Assembly: GCF_030936135.1 (NCBI RefSeq)
Contig: NC_082619.1
Location: forward strand, 2,669,208-2,733,207
Source: Gavia stellata
Taxonomy: Eukaryota > Chordata > Aves > Gaviiformes > Gaviidae
Length of the DNA stretch: 64,000 nt
Direction of reading: 5' to 3'
Positions 36,401 through 46,519 of the stretch are shown here, one piece after another (positions within the stretch are counted from its first letter, which is position 1; each line of letters opens with the position of its first letter). Made by a program: the position numbers and the translations under genes. The notes below the pieces were generated by a model. The model had not been told where the DNA came from, ran no database searches, and worked only from the letters and a program-made list of their open reading frames with translations.

Positions 36401-37796
36401 TGGGTACCAGGCCCTCTGATCAGCTTCATGGGGTATTCACATTCCTCTCTCTGCCCTTCAGGGTGACTCAGAGCCCCGGTACAAGTGCCATGTCTGTGAC
36501 AAGTGCTTCACACGTGGAAACAACCTCACTGTCCACCTCAGGAAGAAACACCAGTTCAAATGGCCCTCGGGGCATCCTCGCTTCAGGTACTGCCCATCCT
36601 TAGCTCTTCACTACCTCCTCTCTAGTGCAAGAGACAGCTGGAGCTGTGTCCTCCTGGAGCAGGGACCTGGTAGTGCTTGGGCTCTGACATTTGCCTGTAA
36701 TGTGCTCAAGATCCATTTCCCAGTGGCTGGGAGGCACTGGGCAGCAAGCATTCGGTGGGATCTGGCACAGCGACAGAGCAGTGCTGGGTGGCAGCTCCAG
36801 CAGTGGGTCAGAGAATAGGGGCACGGGCAGCAGTGGTGCATCTGGTGGGACTCTTCTGAGCTTGGCAGGGGCCAGGTCCCACTCTAGAGAAACCTGCTGC
36901 AGATCAGTCTCTTGGCAGATGACTCCGCTGCATTCCTCTGTAGGAAACTCCAAAGGGTTTCCAGAGCCTAAAAGCTGGGTGGGGAAGAGGATGGACTTCA
37001 AATGTTTCCAGTGAAAGAGAGTGGTGGAAGGAGATGGGCTTGGGAGATGATAGAGGCCTAGCAGAAAGCTCAGAAGCTGCCACATGGATGGGCTTTTAGG
37101 GGTAGGGGCTGAAGGGTTTTTAATCCTATCCTGCTTGCCTGGTAATGTAGCACTGGGCATTGGAACCTAGAATATAGTGCCTTTTCCTTGGCTGCTGCTT
37201 CAGGCTGCTACCTGTCTGTTGGGAAGGGGCTGCAGTGTGACTGACTCCATTACCCCTGTCTATCTCTGCTCAGGTACAAGGAACATGAGGATGGCTACAT
37301 GAGGCTGCAGCTGGTGCGTTATGAGAGCGTGGAGCTGACGGAGCAGCTACTGAAGGACAGAGAGAAGCGCGGGGAGGCACTGGATGGCTCAGCTGAGTGT
37401 GTGGTGCTGTCTGAGGGTGAGGGCAACCTGCAGGGCATCATTCTGGAGGCCCCGGCAGAGGCTCCTCTGGCAGAGAACAGTATCGCTGAGCTGCAAGTGG
37501 CCCCGCTGCGCCCGGCTGCTTGCTCTGCTGACAGCCCTGAGCCAGCACAGCCAAGTGCCTTCCCAGGAGCAGCGGTGTCGTCGGAGCAAGAATCCGGCAC
37601 CCCGGCCAACCCCATCATCCGTGTGGTGAACCGGACCAACGAGCACGGGGAAAGTGAGACTGTGTATTATGTCATGGCCAGCACATCCTCAGAGGAGCAG
37701 GTGGCAGCACCTGGCGGGCTGGCTATGGAGCTGGAGGAGAATGTCATGGACCGTCTGCAGAAGACAGCTGAGGAGCTGGGCATCCAGATCGTGTGA
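33448..37796 (+). CDS. HINFP: HINFP (MIZF), histone H4 transcription factor, complete
   Basis: Nine coding exons: 33448-33610, 33842-34068, 34270-34381, 34870-35022, 35622-35699, 35793-35913, 36027-36165, 36462-36586 and 37274-37796. They sum to 1641 nt, or 546 codons plus TGA; human is 517 aa. All junctions are GT/AG and in frame. The protein is a chain of C2H2 zinc fingers with HINFP wording: [89 protein letters not shown] and [21 protein letters not shown] less conserved acidic tail follows. In the nucleus HINFP binds the site II cell-cycle element of histone H4 promoters with NPAT and activates them at the G1/S transition. The N-terminus lacks the long glutamate run of the human protein. 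The tail is somewhat longer and ends LGIQIV. Confidence 0.98.
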
Positions 37797-38571
37797 GGTG
37801 CTCATGTGCCTCTCTGCATGAGGAAAACTTGGGTCTCCATGGGATGTGCTGGTGAGGGAGGTTGGGAAGTGCTTGGGGGAGAGGGCTGAGCTTGTCTTCA
37901 CCTACCTGCAGCTGGTTGACTTCCCCCCCCCGCTGCCCCAGCCTCACTGGCTGCTGGTTCTGGTCAGCATGGGGAGAGGGGAAGGACAGGTGTCTCTCAG
38001 TTGTGGGTCAAGTGATCTAAGCTGGAAAGAGCTGTCTGTCTCCTCCTTTTGGGGATTAGGGACTAGCAAGCCTCTCCCACCCTTCCAGGAGGTTTGGCCT
38101 TAGCCTGACACAGGCCTTCCCCTCTTGGTCACTCACTGGTGATGTGGTCCCTGCTGCTGTGCAGCTGTCAGCCTTTGCTGAGCCTTGTCCTCAGCTAGGA
38201 TCTCCCCAGGCACGATGGTGTGCTGAGCAGACACTGTAGCTGAAGCCTCTTCCCTGGGGAGATGCGTGGCCCTTAGCAGGCCTGTTCTCCCCCATCCATG
38301 CTTTGTTCTACAAGGGATGGCATGCTCTACTTCTGCCTTCATCTTTCCTAGGTCGTTCAGCTGGTGCTGTTGGTGGTGTTTGCACCATTGATCCCATGAC
38401 ACTGCACTGTTCTCTAGGAGGAGAGGGCTGGAGGTGCTGTCCCTTGCAGGCTGCTGCTACCCTGCAGCACTGGGGCACTGGCAGCTTCTTACTGCTTTTG
38501 TCCTTCCCTGGGTTTCCTTCCCACGTTGGGGTTTGGGCTCCTGGTTGGGCAAAGTGTACTTTGGCAAGACA

Positions 38572-38577
38572 AATAAA
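38572..38577 (+). terminator. HINFP polyadenylation signal
   Basis: AATAAA about 775 bases past the HINFP stop, followed by TG-rich sequence (GATGTCTGGTGTCTGTTT). Confidence 0.75.
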
Positions 38578-38599
38578 AGTCGGACTGCCAGGCCAACTG

Positions 38600-40084
38600 A
38601 TGTCTGGTGTCTGTTTCAGCCCCGTCCCTGCCAGCTGTGGCACGCTGTGGTGAGAGGATGAGACCAAATTGCCTAGAGCCTGCAGTGTGGCAGGTGGGCA
38701 CTGAAGAGCTGCCAGGATTTCTTGACAAGTCCTACATGCTGCTGCTTGGTGCAGCTGGCCACTGCCTTGGAGAGTGTGTTGTTCCACGTCCCCAGAGGTG
38801 GCACTGAAAGGCCAGGTTTAGCTCTGGCACTCTTGTTCCCTGCTGTCCTGATGAGGGTTTGATTTTTGCTGCCTCCTTCAGGGCATGAATGTCAGCTGCC
38901 CGCAATGTCATTTTTTGAATATAGAGAGTAGCCTAGGCTTGTGAGCAGAGCCAGCTTGCCTTTTGTCGAGTGATTTCGATGAGGACAGCGTGAAGCTGGT
39001 GTCCCTGGAGTGACACTCGGGCACTCACCGGCCTGTGTGTGGAGGTGATGTGCTGATCTGGATGCTGATTTTTTTTCCCCTCGCTTCCTTTCTCAAGCAG
39101 TTCAGCAAAAGCTGTTGGAATTCCAGGTTAATGGAGGAAATAACTTTATGCTAAACTCTTGGCCATCTGCTTGCTTTCTAATTACAAACACTGTGGGTGT
39201 GATTCGTGGCTGTGCCCTTGGGATGGGGTGATGAGAGCAGCCCATTTAGGCCTGTGCCCTGGGTGAGGGGCAGCATGCTCTGCAGTTGCCATATGCAGGG
39301 GCTGGGTGAGCAGCAGGGATGAAGTGGGCAGAGCTGCCTGCTGTAGGCTGTGTGGGAATGTTTCCTGGGGCTGGATCCATGTGTGAAGGGCAAAGCACAC
39401 CCCTGCGCCCCGATACTTCTCTCTCCAGGGTCGTGCACGCAGAGTGCCTCCCATGGGCCAGCGAAATGCAGCTAGGGCCATGCGCTGGGCACCTTGTGCT
39501 CAGGGGGAGGCAGGGTGGCAGGCAGCTGGCTGTCCCAGCGGCCCTGACAGCATGCAGTGCGTGAGGGTGTTGCTATTTCTGGGGAGGGCATCCCTGGGCT
39601 GCCGGTATGTGATGTGACTGGGCCTTGCCACCTTCCCCGCCCCTGCCTGGCCCTTGCTCCCTGGTACTTGGCAGAGCTGGGCCAAGGATGCCTTCGAGAG
39701 AAGGGCCTCCTGCCAGATTTGCATTCGCAGCACTTCCAGCTTGGCCCTCTTTCCAACACGGAGGCCTTGGGGCTCTGCTGCCACGGCTGCGCCTGCATTG
39801 TCTTGGACTACAGCACTCCTGCCCTACATGAGTGGTAGGTGTTGGGAGCAGAGGCAAGGCTGTGGTGGCTGGGACGAGTTGTCCCTTTAAACACTGGGTC
39901 CAGGGAGGGTAATCTGCCAGAGATTATCTGCTGGGGAGAGGATTGGCATTAAAGAGAATGTCTCCTCCCTTCCCCCCGTGTCCTACAGCATCCCCTGTCC
40001 TGTGTGTATGGAAACCAAGTTCACTTTCTCCTGGGCAAGCAGAGAGGGGGGCCTTTGATTTGAGGGGCAAGGGGAGGAGGGCAG
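38600..40084. other. Intergenic region between HINFP and the sushi gene
   Basis: No exon is recognised. One octamer (ATTTGCAT, 39717-39724) and a TTTAAA motif at about 39883 lie in the last 400 bases before the sushi gene start. Promoter elements of that gene are probably here but are not distinctive. Confidence 0.4.
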
Positions 40085-41606
40085 ATGTGCACGATGGGCC
40101 TGGGCCTCCTCTTCCTCGCCGTGCTGGCCACGCTGGTCTCCTGTGAGGACCCAGAAGGTAACAGGGTGTTTGGGGGAAGAGGGGCTTATAGGGTGCCCCA
40201 GAGCTGCAGGCACCTGGCTGGACCGGTCTTTCCCAGCAGGGAGCAAGACCTTTGTCACATCCCTGTGCCGAGGCTTGGCACAGGGGAAGTGGGAGCTGGC
40301 TTGCAGAAGAGCTGGGGGCAGCAAGTGGATGCACTTCTCACCAGAGCAGGGGTCAGGGGGTGGGCTGAGATGAGCCTTCCCTGGGCTTGTACCAGCTCCC
40401 TGCGGGTCTCTGAGGGCTGGGGAGCTGGCGGGAAGGGTGTTCCTCAGCCCTCTGCCCCAGCCCTGCTCTGCCTTGCTCCCTGCGGCACCAGGAGACCTGG
40501 ATACGTACTGGTCTGGCACAGCACCCATCTGCTTGGGGGGCTGCAAGGGGAAGCACAAGGAGCTGAAGAGGAGCCAGTGCGGGAACGGCAGCTGCTGCTG
40601 GCTGGGCTACAAGTCCTTCTGCCGAGGTACAGCCGACAGAGGGGAGACGGGGGGTGGGCCTGGGGATGGCTGCAGAGCTTGGCGCAGCCAGCCTGGGGAG
40701 GGCAGGTTTTGTGCCACACACACGTGCATGGAGTCTCTCCAGCAGCCTGGTCCTCAGGCCACAAGGGGATGCAGCCTGGGGCACCCGCAGAGCCTGCCCA
40801 GCACCCTGGTCCTCACCCGGGACCCGCAACCTTGTCTGGGTGCAGCCCCTTGGGCTGCCATTCTGCCGAGCAGGCTGCACAGGGTGCTGGCCCTGTGCTG
40901 CCCCCGGGAACCTCCCTGTCCCCAGTGAACTGTGGGCGACCTGAAGCAGACTTCAACTCAGTGGTGTACGGCAACGACTGGTGGGTTGGCTCAGTGGTGC
41001 GATACAGCTGCCGGCCTGGATTCCTGCTGCTGGGGGACCCGGCCAGCGCCTGCCAGTCCAACGGCCGCTGGACCCCCAAGCCCACCTGCCTCCGTGAGTA
41101 CTGCTGGGTATCGTGCTGAGCCCGAGGCGGCACCCTGCCCGCATGGGGAGCAGGCGGGAGGGCTGCAGGCATGTCTCCGATCCCTCTTTTCCTCTAGCCT
41201 GCCACTGCAGGACTGCAGGGTTGGTGGGCACCCTGTGATGTGACCTGGCCCTGCTCTTGCAGGGATCTGCCTGCGAGGTCGGATCGAGATCAGCGAGCGG
41301 GATATTAGTGGGAAGTGCTCCTCGTCCTGCAGCACCCAGGCCCACCTGGGAGCCTTCCTCAACCATGGCTGCATCAAGATCTCAGCCTGTGTCACCAAGC
41401 GCTCAGGCTGGGCCCGCTGGTTCCTGCGCTGCGACGTTTGCGAGTGCGACTGCCACGTCCCGTGCGGTGAGTCCCGGTAGTGGCTGCCCACCTTTGGTAA
41501 GGGACTGCCCCACTGTTTCATGAGAAGGGTCGGAACTGAGAGCTGGGGGCTGCCAAACAGCTCAAAATCTGCTGCTCTTGCTCTCCTTACAGCTTCCTCT
41601 GGGTAG
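40085..41606 (+). CDS. Small secreted cysteine-rich protein with one sushi/CCP domain, unassigned
   Basis: Five exons: 40085-40157, 40492-40626, 40926-41093, 41263-41466 and 41593-41606. They sum to 594 nt, or 197 codons plus TAG. Every intron is phase 1, typical of shuffled extracellular modules. Residues 1-20 are a signal peptide (GLGLLFLAVLATLVSC); an in-frame ATG three codons later is equally usable. Exon 2 (25-69) is a six-cysteine module (Cys 38, 42, 54, 59, 60, 68; ending CCWLGYKSFC). Exon 3 (70-125) is a canonical sushi domain (Cys 72, 98, 112, 124; Trp 118). Exon 4 (126-193) has ten cysteines and ends CDVCECDCHVPC. No transmembrane segment or GPI signal follows, so secretion is inferred. 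I know of no human gene between HINFP and ABCG4. Function is unknown; sushi domains are common in complement and adhesion proteins. The last exon (ASSG, stop) is the least certain part. Confidence 0.85.
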
Positions 41607-44380
41607 AGCTTGGCTGTCCGGGGATGTGGCCACTGGCCCCGCGCTTGAGGGAGGCTTCCACCCTGGATGTCTGCTTCCCTTTGCCACGCGTCTTCCTCGC
41701 TGCGCTCCTTCTGTAAGCTCCGTCTGTCCCAAGGCTGTCATCTGAGAGGAGAGGAGACATTCTGGACTCACTCTCTCTCAGGGCTGCCTTGCTGCCTGGC
41801 CCCATCCTGTGACTCGCCAGTGGCAGGAGATGCTCTGGGAGCAGAAGACACCTGGGGAGTTGCATGTTTCCGGCAGCTGGGCTTGGGGACATTGGTGTCT
41901 CAGCCTCCATTTGCCTGGCTGCTTCCTAGAGGAAGCTCATATCCCCTTTTAGGGGGGAGGTAGCATGTGTGCCTGTGCCTGTTGCAGAAGTATCTATCCC
42001 ATCTGTGCTGTAGGTTGTGATTTCTCCCTGCCAGGTATTTCCTGCACCCAGGCCAGGCCCTGACCTGAGAGGTAGATCTGCCCTCTGTGCTTGCTGCAGC
42101 CGTCAGGCAGAGCTGGAGCGTGGGACCTGCCCGCTCTCCGCATGCCACGGGCAGAGCTTACAGGGCAGAGCAGCCTGGCCAGGGCTGCACCACCCATTGC
42201 TGAGGAATCAAGTGTTACAGCGGGATAAACTGCCCTACAGCCTCCCTGGGAGCGCTGGGGCCAGGACAGCTGACTGTGGAGGAAGGTCTCGGCCCCCAGG
42301 TGCAAAGTATCTCCCATGGCCTGGTCTGCACACTGGCTGCAGGGCATGCTCCTTCCAGCGGTCTGTGGTCTTGCTCTGAGAGCCCCTTTCCCCAGGAACT
42401 TCTCTCCCAGCAGCTTGGAGCCACAAAGGGATGTGGTAGCTGATGTGCTGCAGCCAAGATAGGTAAGGAGATATAAGGGGGGTGTCCTGAGCACAGCAGG
42501 ACCCTCTTTCATCCTGTAGCTGGAGAAAAAGACCTGGGGTGTGGGCCCACAGTGACTCCTTTCAGGCACTTGAGAAGGGAGCTGGGGCTGGGGGCTCTCA
42601 CTGCCTACCATGGGGCTTGCTGGCCTGTGCACGGCTGCTATTAAGGTGGCCCTTGGCAGGAGCAGCCATCATGGGCACTGCTGTAACCCTGTGCTATACC
42701 ACCTCTGTTCTCAGGAGTGGGTTTCTGACCAGGCTCCCTTCCCTAAACTCTTTGTTCTCCCCACTGGCCCTTCACTTCTCACTGGGGCAATGCTCAGTGG
42801 GTTGCATTCATGCTGATGCTGGTACTTGGCTCCAGCTGGGAACAGCCTTGTGCTCCCTGAGGGCTGCCCTGGCTCCCTCTGAAGCAGCAATGGGAAAGCT
42901 AGAATTTTTATTCCCCTGGGGAAGAAGGTGATCTGGACCACCTGTGATGGGATTGCCAGTGGAGCTGGAGGACCAGCAGCACCACCGTGGGTAATTAAAA
43001 ATGTGTTTACAGGAAATCACACAGGTTTTCCAGTCATGCAAAGAGATTCTGCTGCCTGCTCTGTCCCTGGAGCCCTGGCCATACATGACAGAGCCAGGAC
43101 AGGCTCCCTCTGCCACTCATACTGTCCTGGACATGTGAGCCACCATAGGGACACAGTTATGGTCAATGCCACTGTAGGAAGGTCCCAGCTGGGGACCAGA
43201 TGGATGCTGAATGTGCCCATGGCACTGGCCACCAAGCCTTTCTGGGCACTGGTCTCCCATCCCTGCTGGCCTTCCACCTTGGAACGACTCCACAGCAGGA
43301 TGCTGCAGCAGCTGCTGGTTGCTGTTAGCCACCAGCTTGGTCTGAGCAGCTCCCGCCTCAGCCTCGAACAGTTGAGAAAGGAGGGGGCTTTAGCATCAAG
43401 GGGGTTCACTCCCAGACCCTGCTTATGCCCACCGGCAGGGAAGCAGGGCTGTCTTGCGCTGTGCAGAGGGGCCTGGGCTGAGACCTGCTGACAGTGGGTG
43501 TCCTGGGGATGAGAGTCAGCATGCTGCACATAGAGCAGACCAGCTGGGTCTGGCATGCCTTTTGCTCCATGAGGAGGGGACTTAAGACCTCCACATGGAG
43601 CTTGGCTCCATGACTACCTCCTTGTGCCCTCCCCCTGCCCAGCCTGTGGGCTGCCCTACCCCACAGTCTTTCCTCTGGCTGTATCCTGCTCTGCCAAGCA
43701 GCCAAATCACTCTGTCCCAGCCCAAGGCTGGCTGTGGGAGGGGAACGCTTTCCTTGGCTCAACAGATGGTTTTTTAATTAATGCTCTTGTTAGTGCCACT
43801 CATTTCCATATGCCTTTCACGTTTAAGTGCTGTGGTGGGTGAGAGGTGTGAGTAACAGCGAGGACGGAGCCAGGCATGGCGCTGCGGAGAGTGGAGGTGC
43901 AGGGGAATGGCAGGTCCCCCACGATGAGCTGTGGAGGGGAGCGTGCGCTGGGGCCAAAGTCCTGGGGGGCACACCCTCCTATTAAGGTCCTTGAGGCCAG
44001 CTGTAACCCCACCTGCCCTGGCTCTTGATGACTGGTGTGGGCTTCCCAGGCAGTCCTCTGCGTTGCAGCCTGAGTTCCACCCAGCTTGTGCTCCCACTGG
44101 GGCGGCTCTGCAGTGGTGTGGCCCCTGTCCCAGGTCAGTGCGGGGCTGAGCGGGGCCAGGCGTGTCCCGGGGGGAGCCGACTTCAGGGCTGTTGGGCCCG
44201 CAGGGTTTGGGGCTGCGGTGGGCTCTGCCCCACGCGTGAACAGCAGCAGGCGGTGGTGGTGGGTGCTGGGGGGCTGCGGAGGCAGGGCCGGCAAACCCCA
44301 GGCTTGTGCGCTGGGGATGCTCAGGGCCTTCTGGCTTGCGGGGAGAGGAAATAGTGCCGGCCCCTTTAAGAGGATTTTTC
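41607..44380. other. Intergenic region between the sushi gene and ABCG4
   Basis: It presumably begins with the 3' untranslated region of the sushi gene. I found no AATAAA close to the stop; ATTAAA occurs near 42995. No coding exon is recognised. Confidence 0.4.
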
Positions 44381-45400
44381 GCTGCCTGGCAGTGCTGCCT
44401 GCCTGGGCAGCCCATCCCGTCGCCCCGACCGGCAGCAGCAGCAGCAGGGACAAAGCCGGCGGAGAGGGGTACCGCCGGGCAGCTGGGCCGGGGGGGCTGC
44501 TAGCCACTGCTGGGCTGGGGGCAGAGAGCCCCCCTCCCGCCCTGCCCGCCCAGCCCAGCCCAGCCCAGCCCAGCCCTGCGGAGGGATGGGGCGGAGACCC
44601 CGGCTGGGCACCCGCGGAGGCAGCGCCCAGCCTGGGTCCCGGCGCTGAGGGCCGGCGCTGCCGCCGAGCCGCTCCCCGCCCGGCCGGGGCTCCCGGCGCC
44701 GTCCCCCAGCCCCCGCCGCGGGCATCGCCCCTTTGTCTGCGGAGGAGGGAGAGGCGGAGGGCGCTGCGGCGGAGGCACGGCCGGGCGCTGCGCGCAGAGC
44801 GGCGGCGGGGAGAGGAGCTGCCGCGCCCGCAGCCTGCCAGGTGAGCCTGCGGGGAGGGCCTGCGGGCCTCCCTTCCCCGGGGGGGCCCCCTGCCCTGCCC
44901 TGCCCGGGGATGGAGGGGGCCGGCGGGGAGCCGGGATGAAGGAGGGACGCCCGCGGCAAAGCGGACGCCCGCGGCAAAGCAGCCGCCCCCACCCCTCGCC
45001 TCGGCGACGGGCTAAGTCGCGGAGAGCGGTTTGCGGCGTTTAGCGCTCCTCGTAACGCCCCGCCGAAGGAGCCAAGGTGAGCCCGAGGGCGCTTTGTGCC
45101 CGCCGAGCCCCCGTTGCCGCTGCGCGCACCCCGAGGCTGCGTGTGCCACGGCGGAGCCGCCGCGCCCGGACCTGGCGGCTGCTGGAAGGGCGATGGGAGC
45201 GCCGGGATCCCGCAACCCTCCTTCCCACCTCTTCTCTGCCGGGGCTGGGGCTGGCTTTCTTCCAGCCCCGAAGGGGATCTGTCTGCAACGGGGCGAGGGC
45301 TGGGAAGGTCTCGGCGCAGCTCCTGGCGAAGCCGGCATCCCTTTTCAGGGGGTTGCGCCTGTGCATTGCAGCTGTAGCGAGGAGCTGCCTGCAGCCTGCG
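44380..45400 (+). promoter_or_regulatory. CpG island, likely ABCG4 promoter and 5' untranslated exon
   Basis: Strongly CpG-rich DNA about 1.5 kb before the ABCG4 start-codon exon. Good donors lie after 44840 (CAG/GTGAGC) and 45075 (AAG/GTGAGC). Either could splice to the acceptor at 46510, just before the ATG. A CCCAG pentamer run is at about 44550-44576. Confidence 0.6.
44945..44980. repeat. Tandem duplication of 18 bp in the ABCG4 CpG island
   Basis: Two perfect adjacent copies of GGACGCCCGCGGCAAAGC. Probably simple slippage in GC-rich DNA. Confidence 0.85.
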
Positions 45401-46519
45401 CCTCAGCAAAATGTAGGTTAGCGAAGCGTTAGGACCCTAGCCTTGGAGGCGAGACGGGTGCTGGGCCCAGCCTGCTCAGGCATCGCTCAGGCTCCTTTTG
45501 CCGCTGCCGTGGGGACCCCCAACCCTCTCCCGGGCTGTGGTGCCGCAGTGGGCCCTGGGGTTGGTGTGCTCCCCACCCTGCTTGGCTCGACGTCCCCCCC
45601 AGCACCGCAGAGAGTCCTCACGCCAAGCGGGGATGCGGGGAGCTTGGCAGTGCTGCAGGCAGCTGTGGGGAGGGCTGCAGGCAGAAGGCACTGCCCAGCA
45701 GGAGAGCGTTTGGGCCGGTGTGTGTATTAGCATCATGCAATGGCCCCAGTTAAGTACTGGCCCGGTCTCTGAGGCTGTGCTGGTAAGAGCCGGGAAGGTG
45801 AAATAAGCCAAGGGAGGCAGAGGACTGGCACTAGTAGGGCCCCCTCCCTGTTCTATTAAGTCTGTCCCAGCAAGCCCATGGGGACCCCAGGCACCAGCTG
45901 AGGGCCTAATCTAGCCAGGACTGCTCTGCCCCAGGAGCCTGGCTGAGGCATGGCATGCTTTGTCTGAGGAACTGGCTGGAACAGTCTGCTTGCTTGGCAC
46001 CCCATATCTGTGTCCCCCGAGCCCTGGCCAGGCCAGGCAGGGGTAATTCCTGGTGAGCCCTTAGGGACATCCAGGTGCAGCTGGGTGTCCCCCATTGAAG
46101 GCAGAATGTCAGATCTTCCACCTCCCATGCCCACCATGGTGGACAGGAGTGGGGCAGGGAGCCCAGCAGCAGTGGGGCTGGGGCAGCTAAACAGCCTACC
46201 AGCTCTGCTGCCAGTGCTGGACCCAGCCGCAGGAGGTGCATGAATTATTGACTGTGGAGCTGATCAGCTGCTCCTTGCCATGAGCCCCTTGGTGCCGGCT
46301 CGGCTGCCATGGCCAGGTCCATCCTTCCATCCAGCTGTGGGTGCCAGACCACAGCTGGGCAGTGTATCACGGGGCGGAGGGGGGCAGTGAGGCCTGGAGC
46401 CGGCAGGAAAGGGTGTGAGAGGACTTGCTGTGGGCTGGTCCCTGGCCCCTGCAGTCCCTGGCCCTGCGAGAGGGGCCCACTGTGAGTCGATCCCTGTGCA
46501 TTTCCTACAGAGCAGCAGG

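Noticed and set aside
40085-41119. 344-codon open frame over the sushi gene
   Set aside because: It reads through introns 1-3. The family-like signal lies only in the exon segments bounded by GT/AG sites, so the spliced 197-aa model is preferred.
44366-45409. 347-codon minus frame
   Set aside because: CpG-island artefact at the presumed ABCG4 promoter, low-complexity composition.
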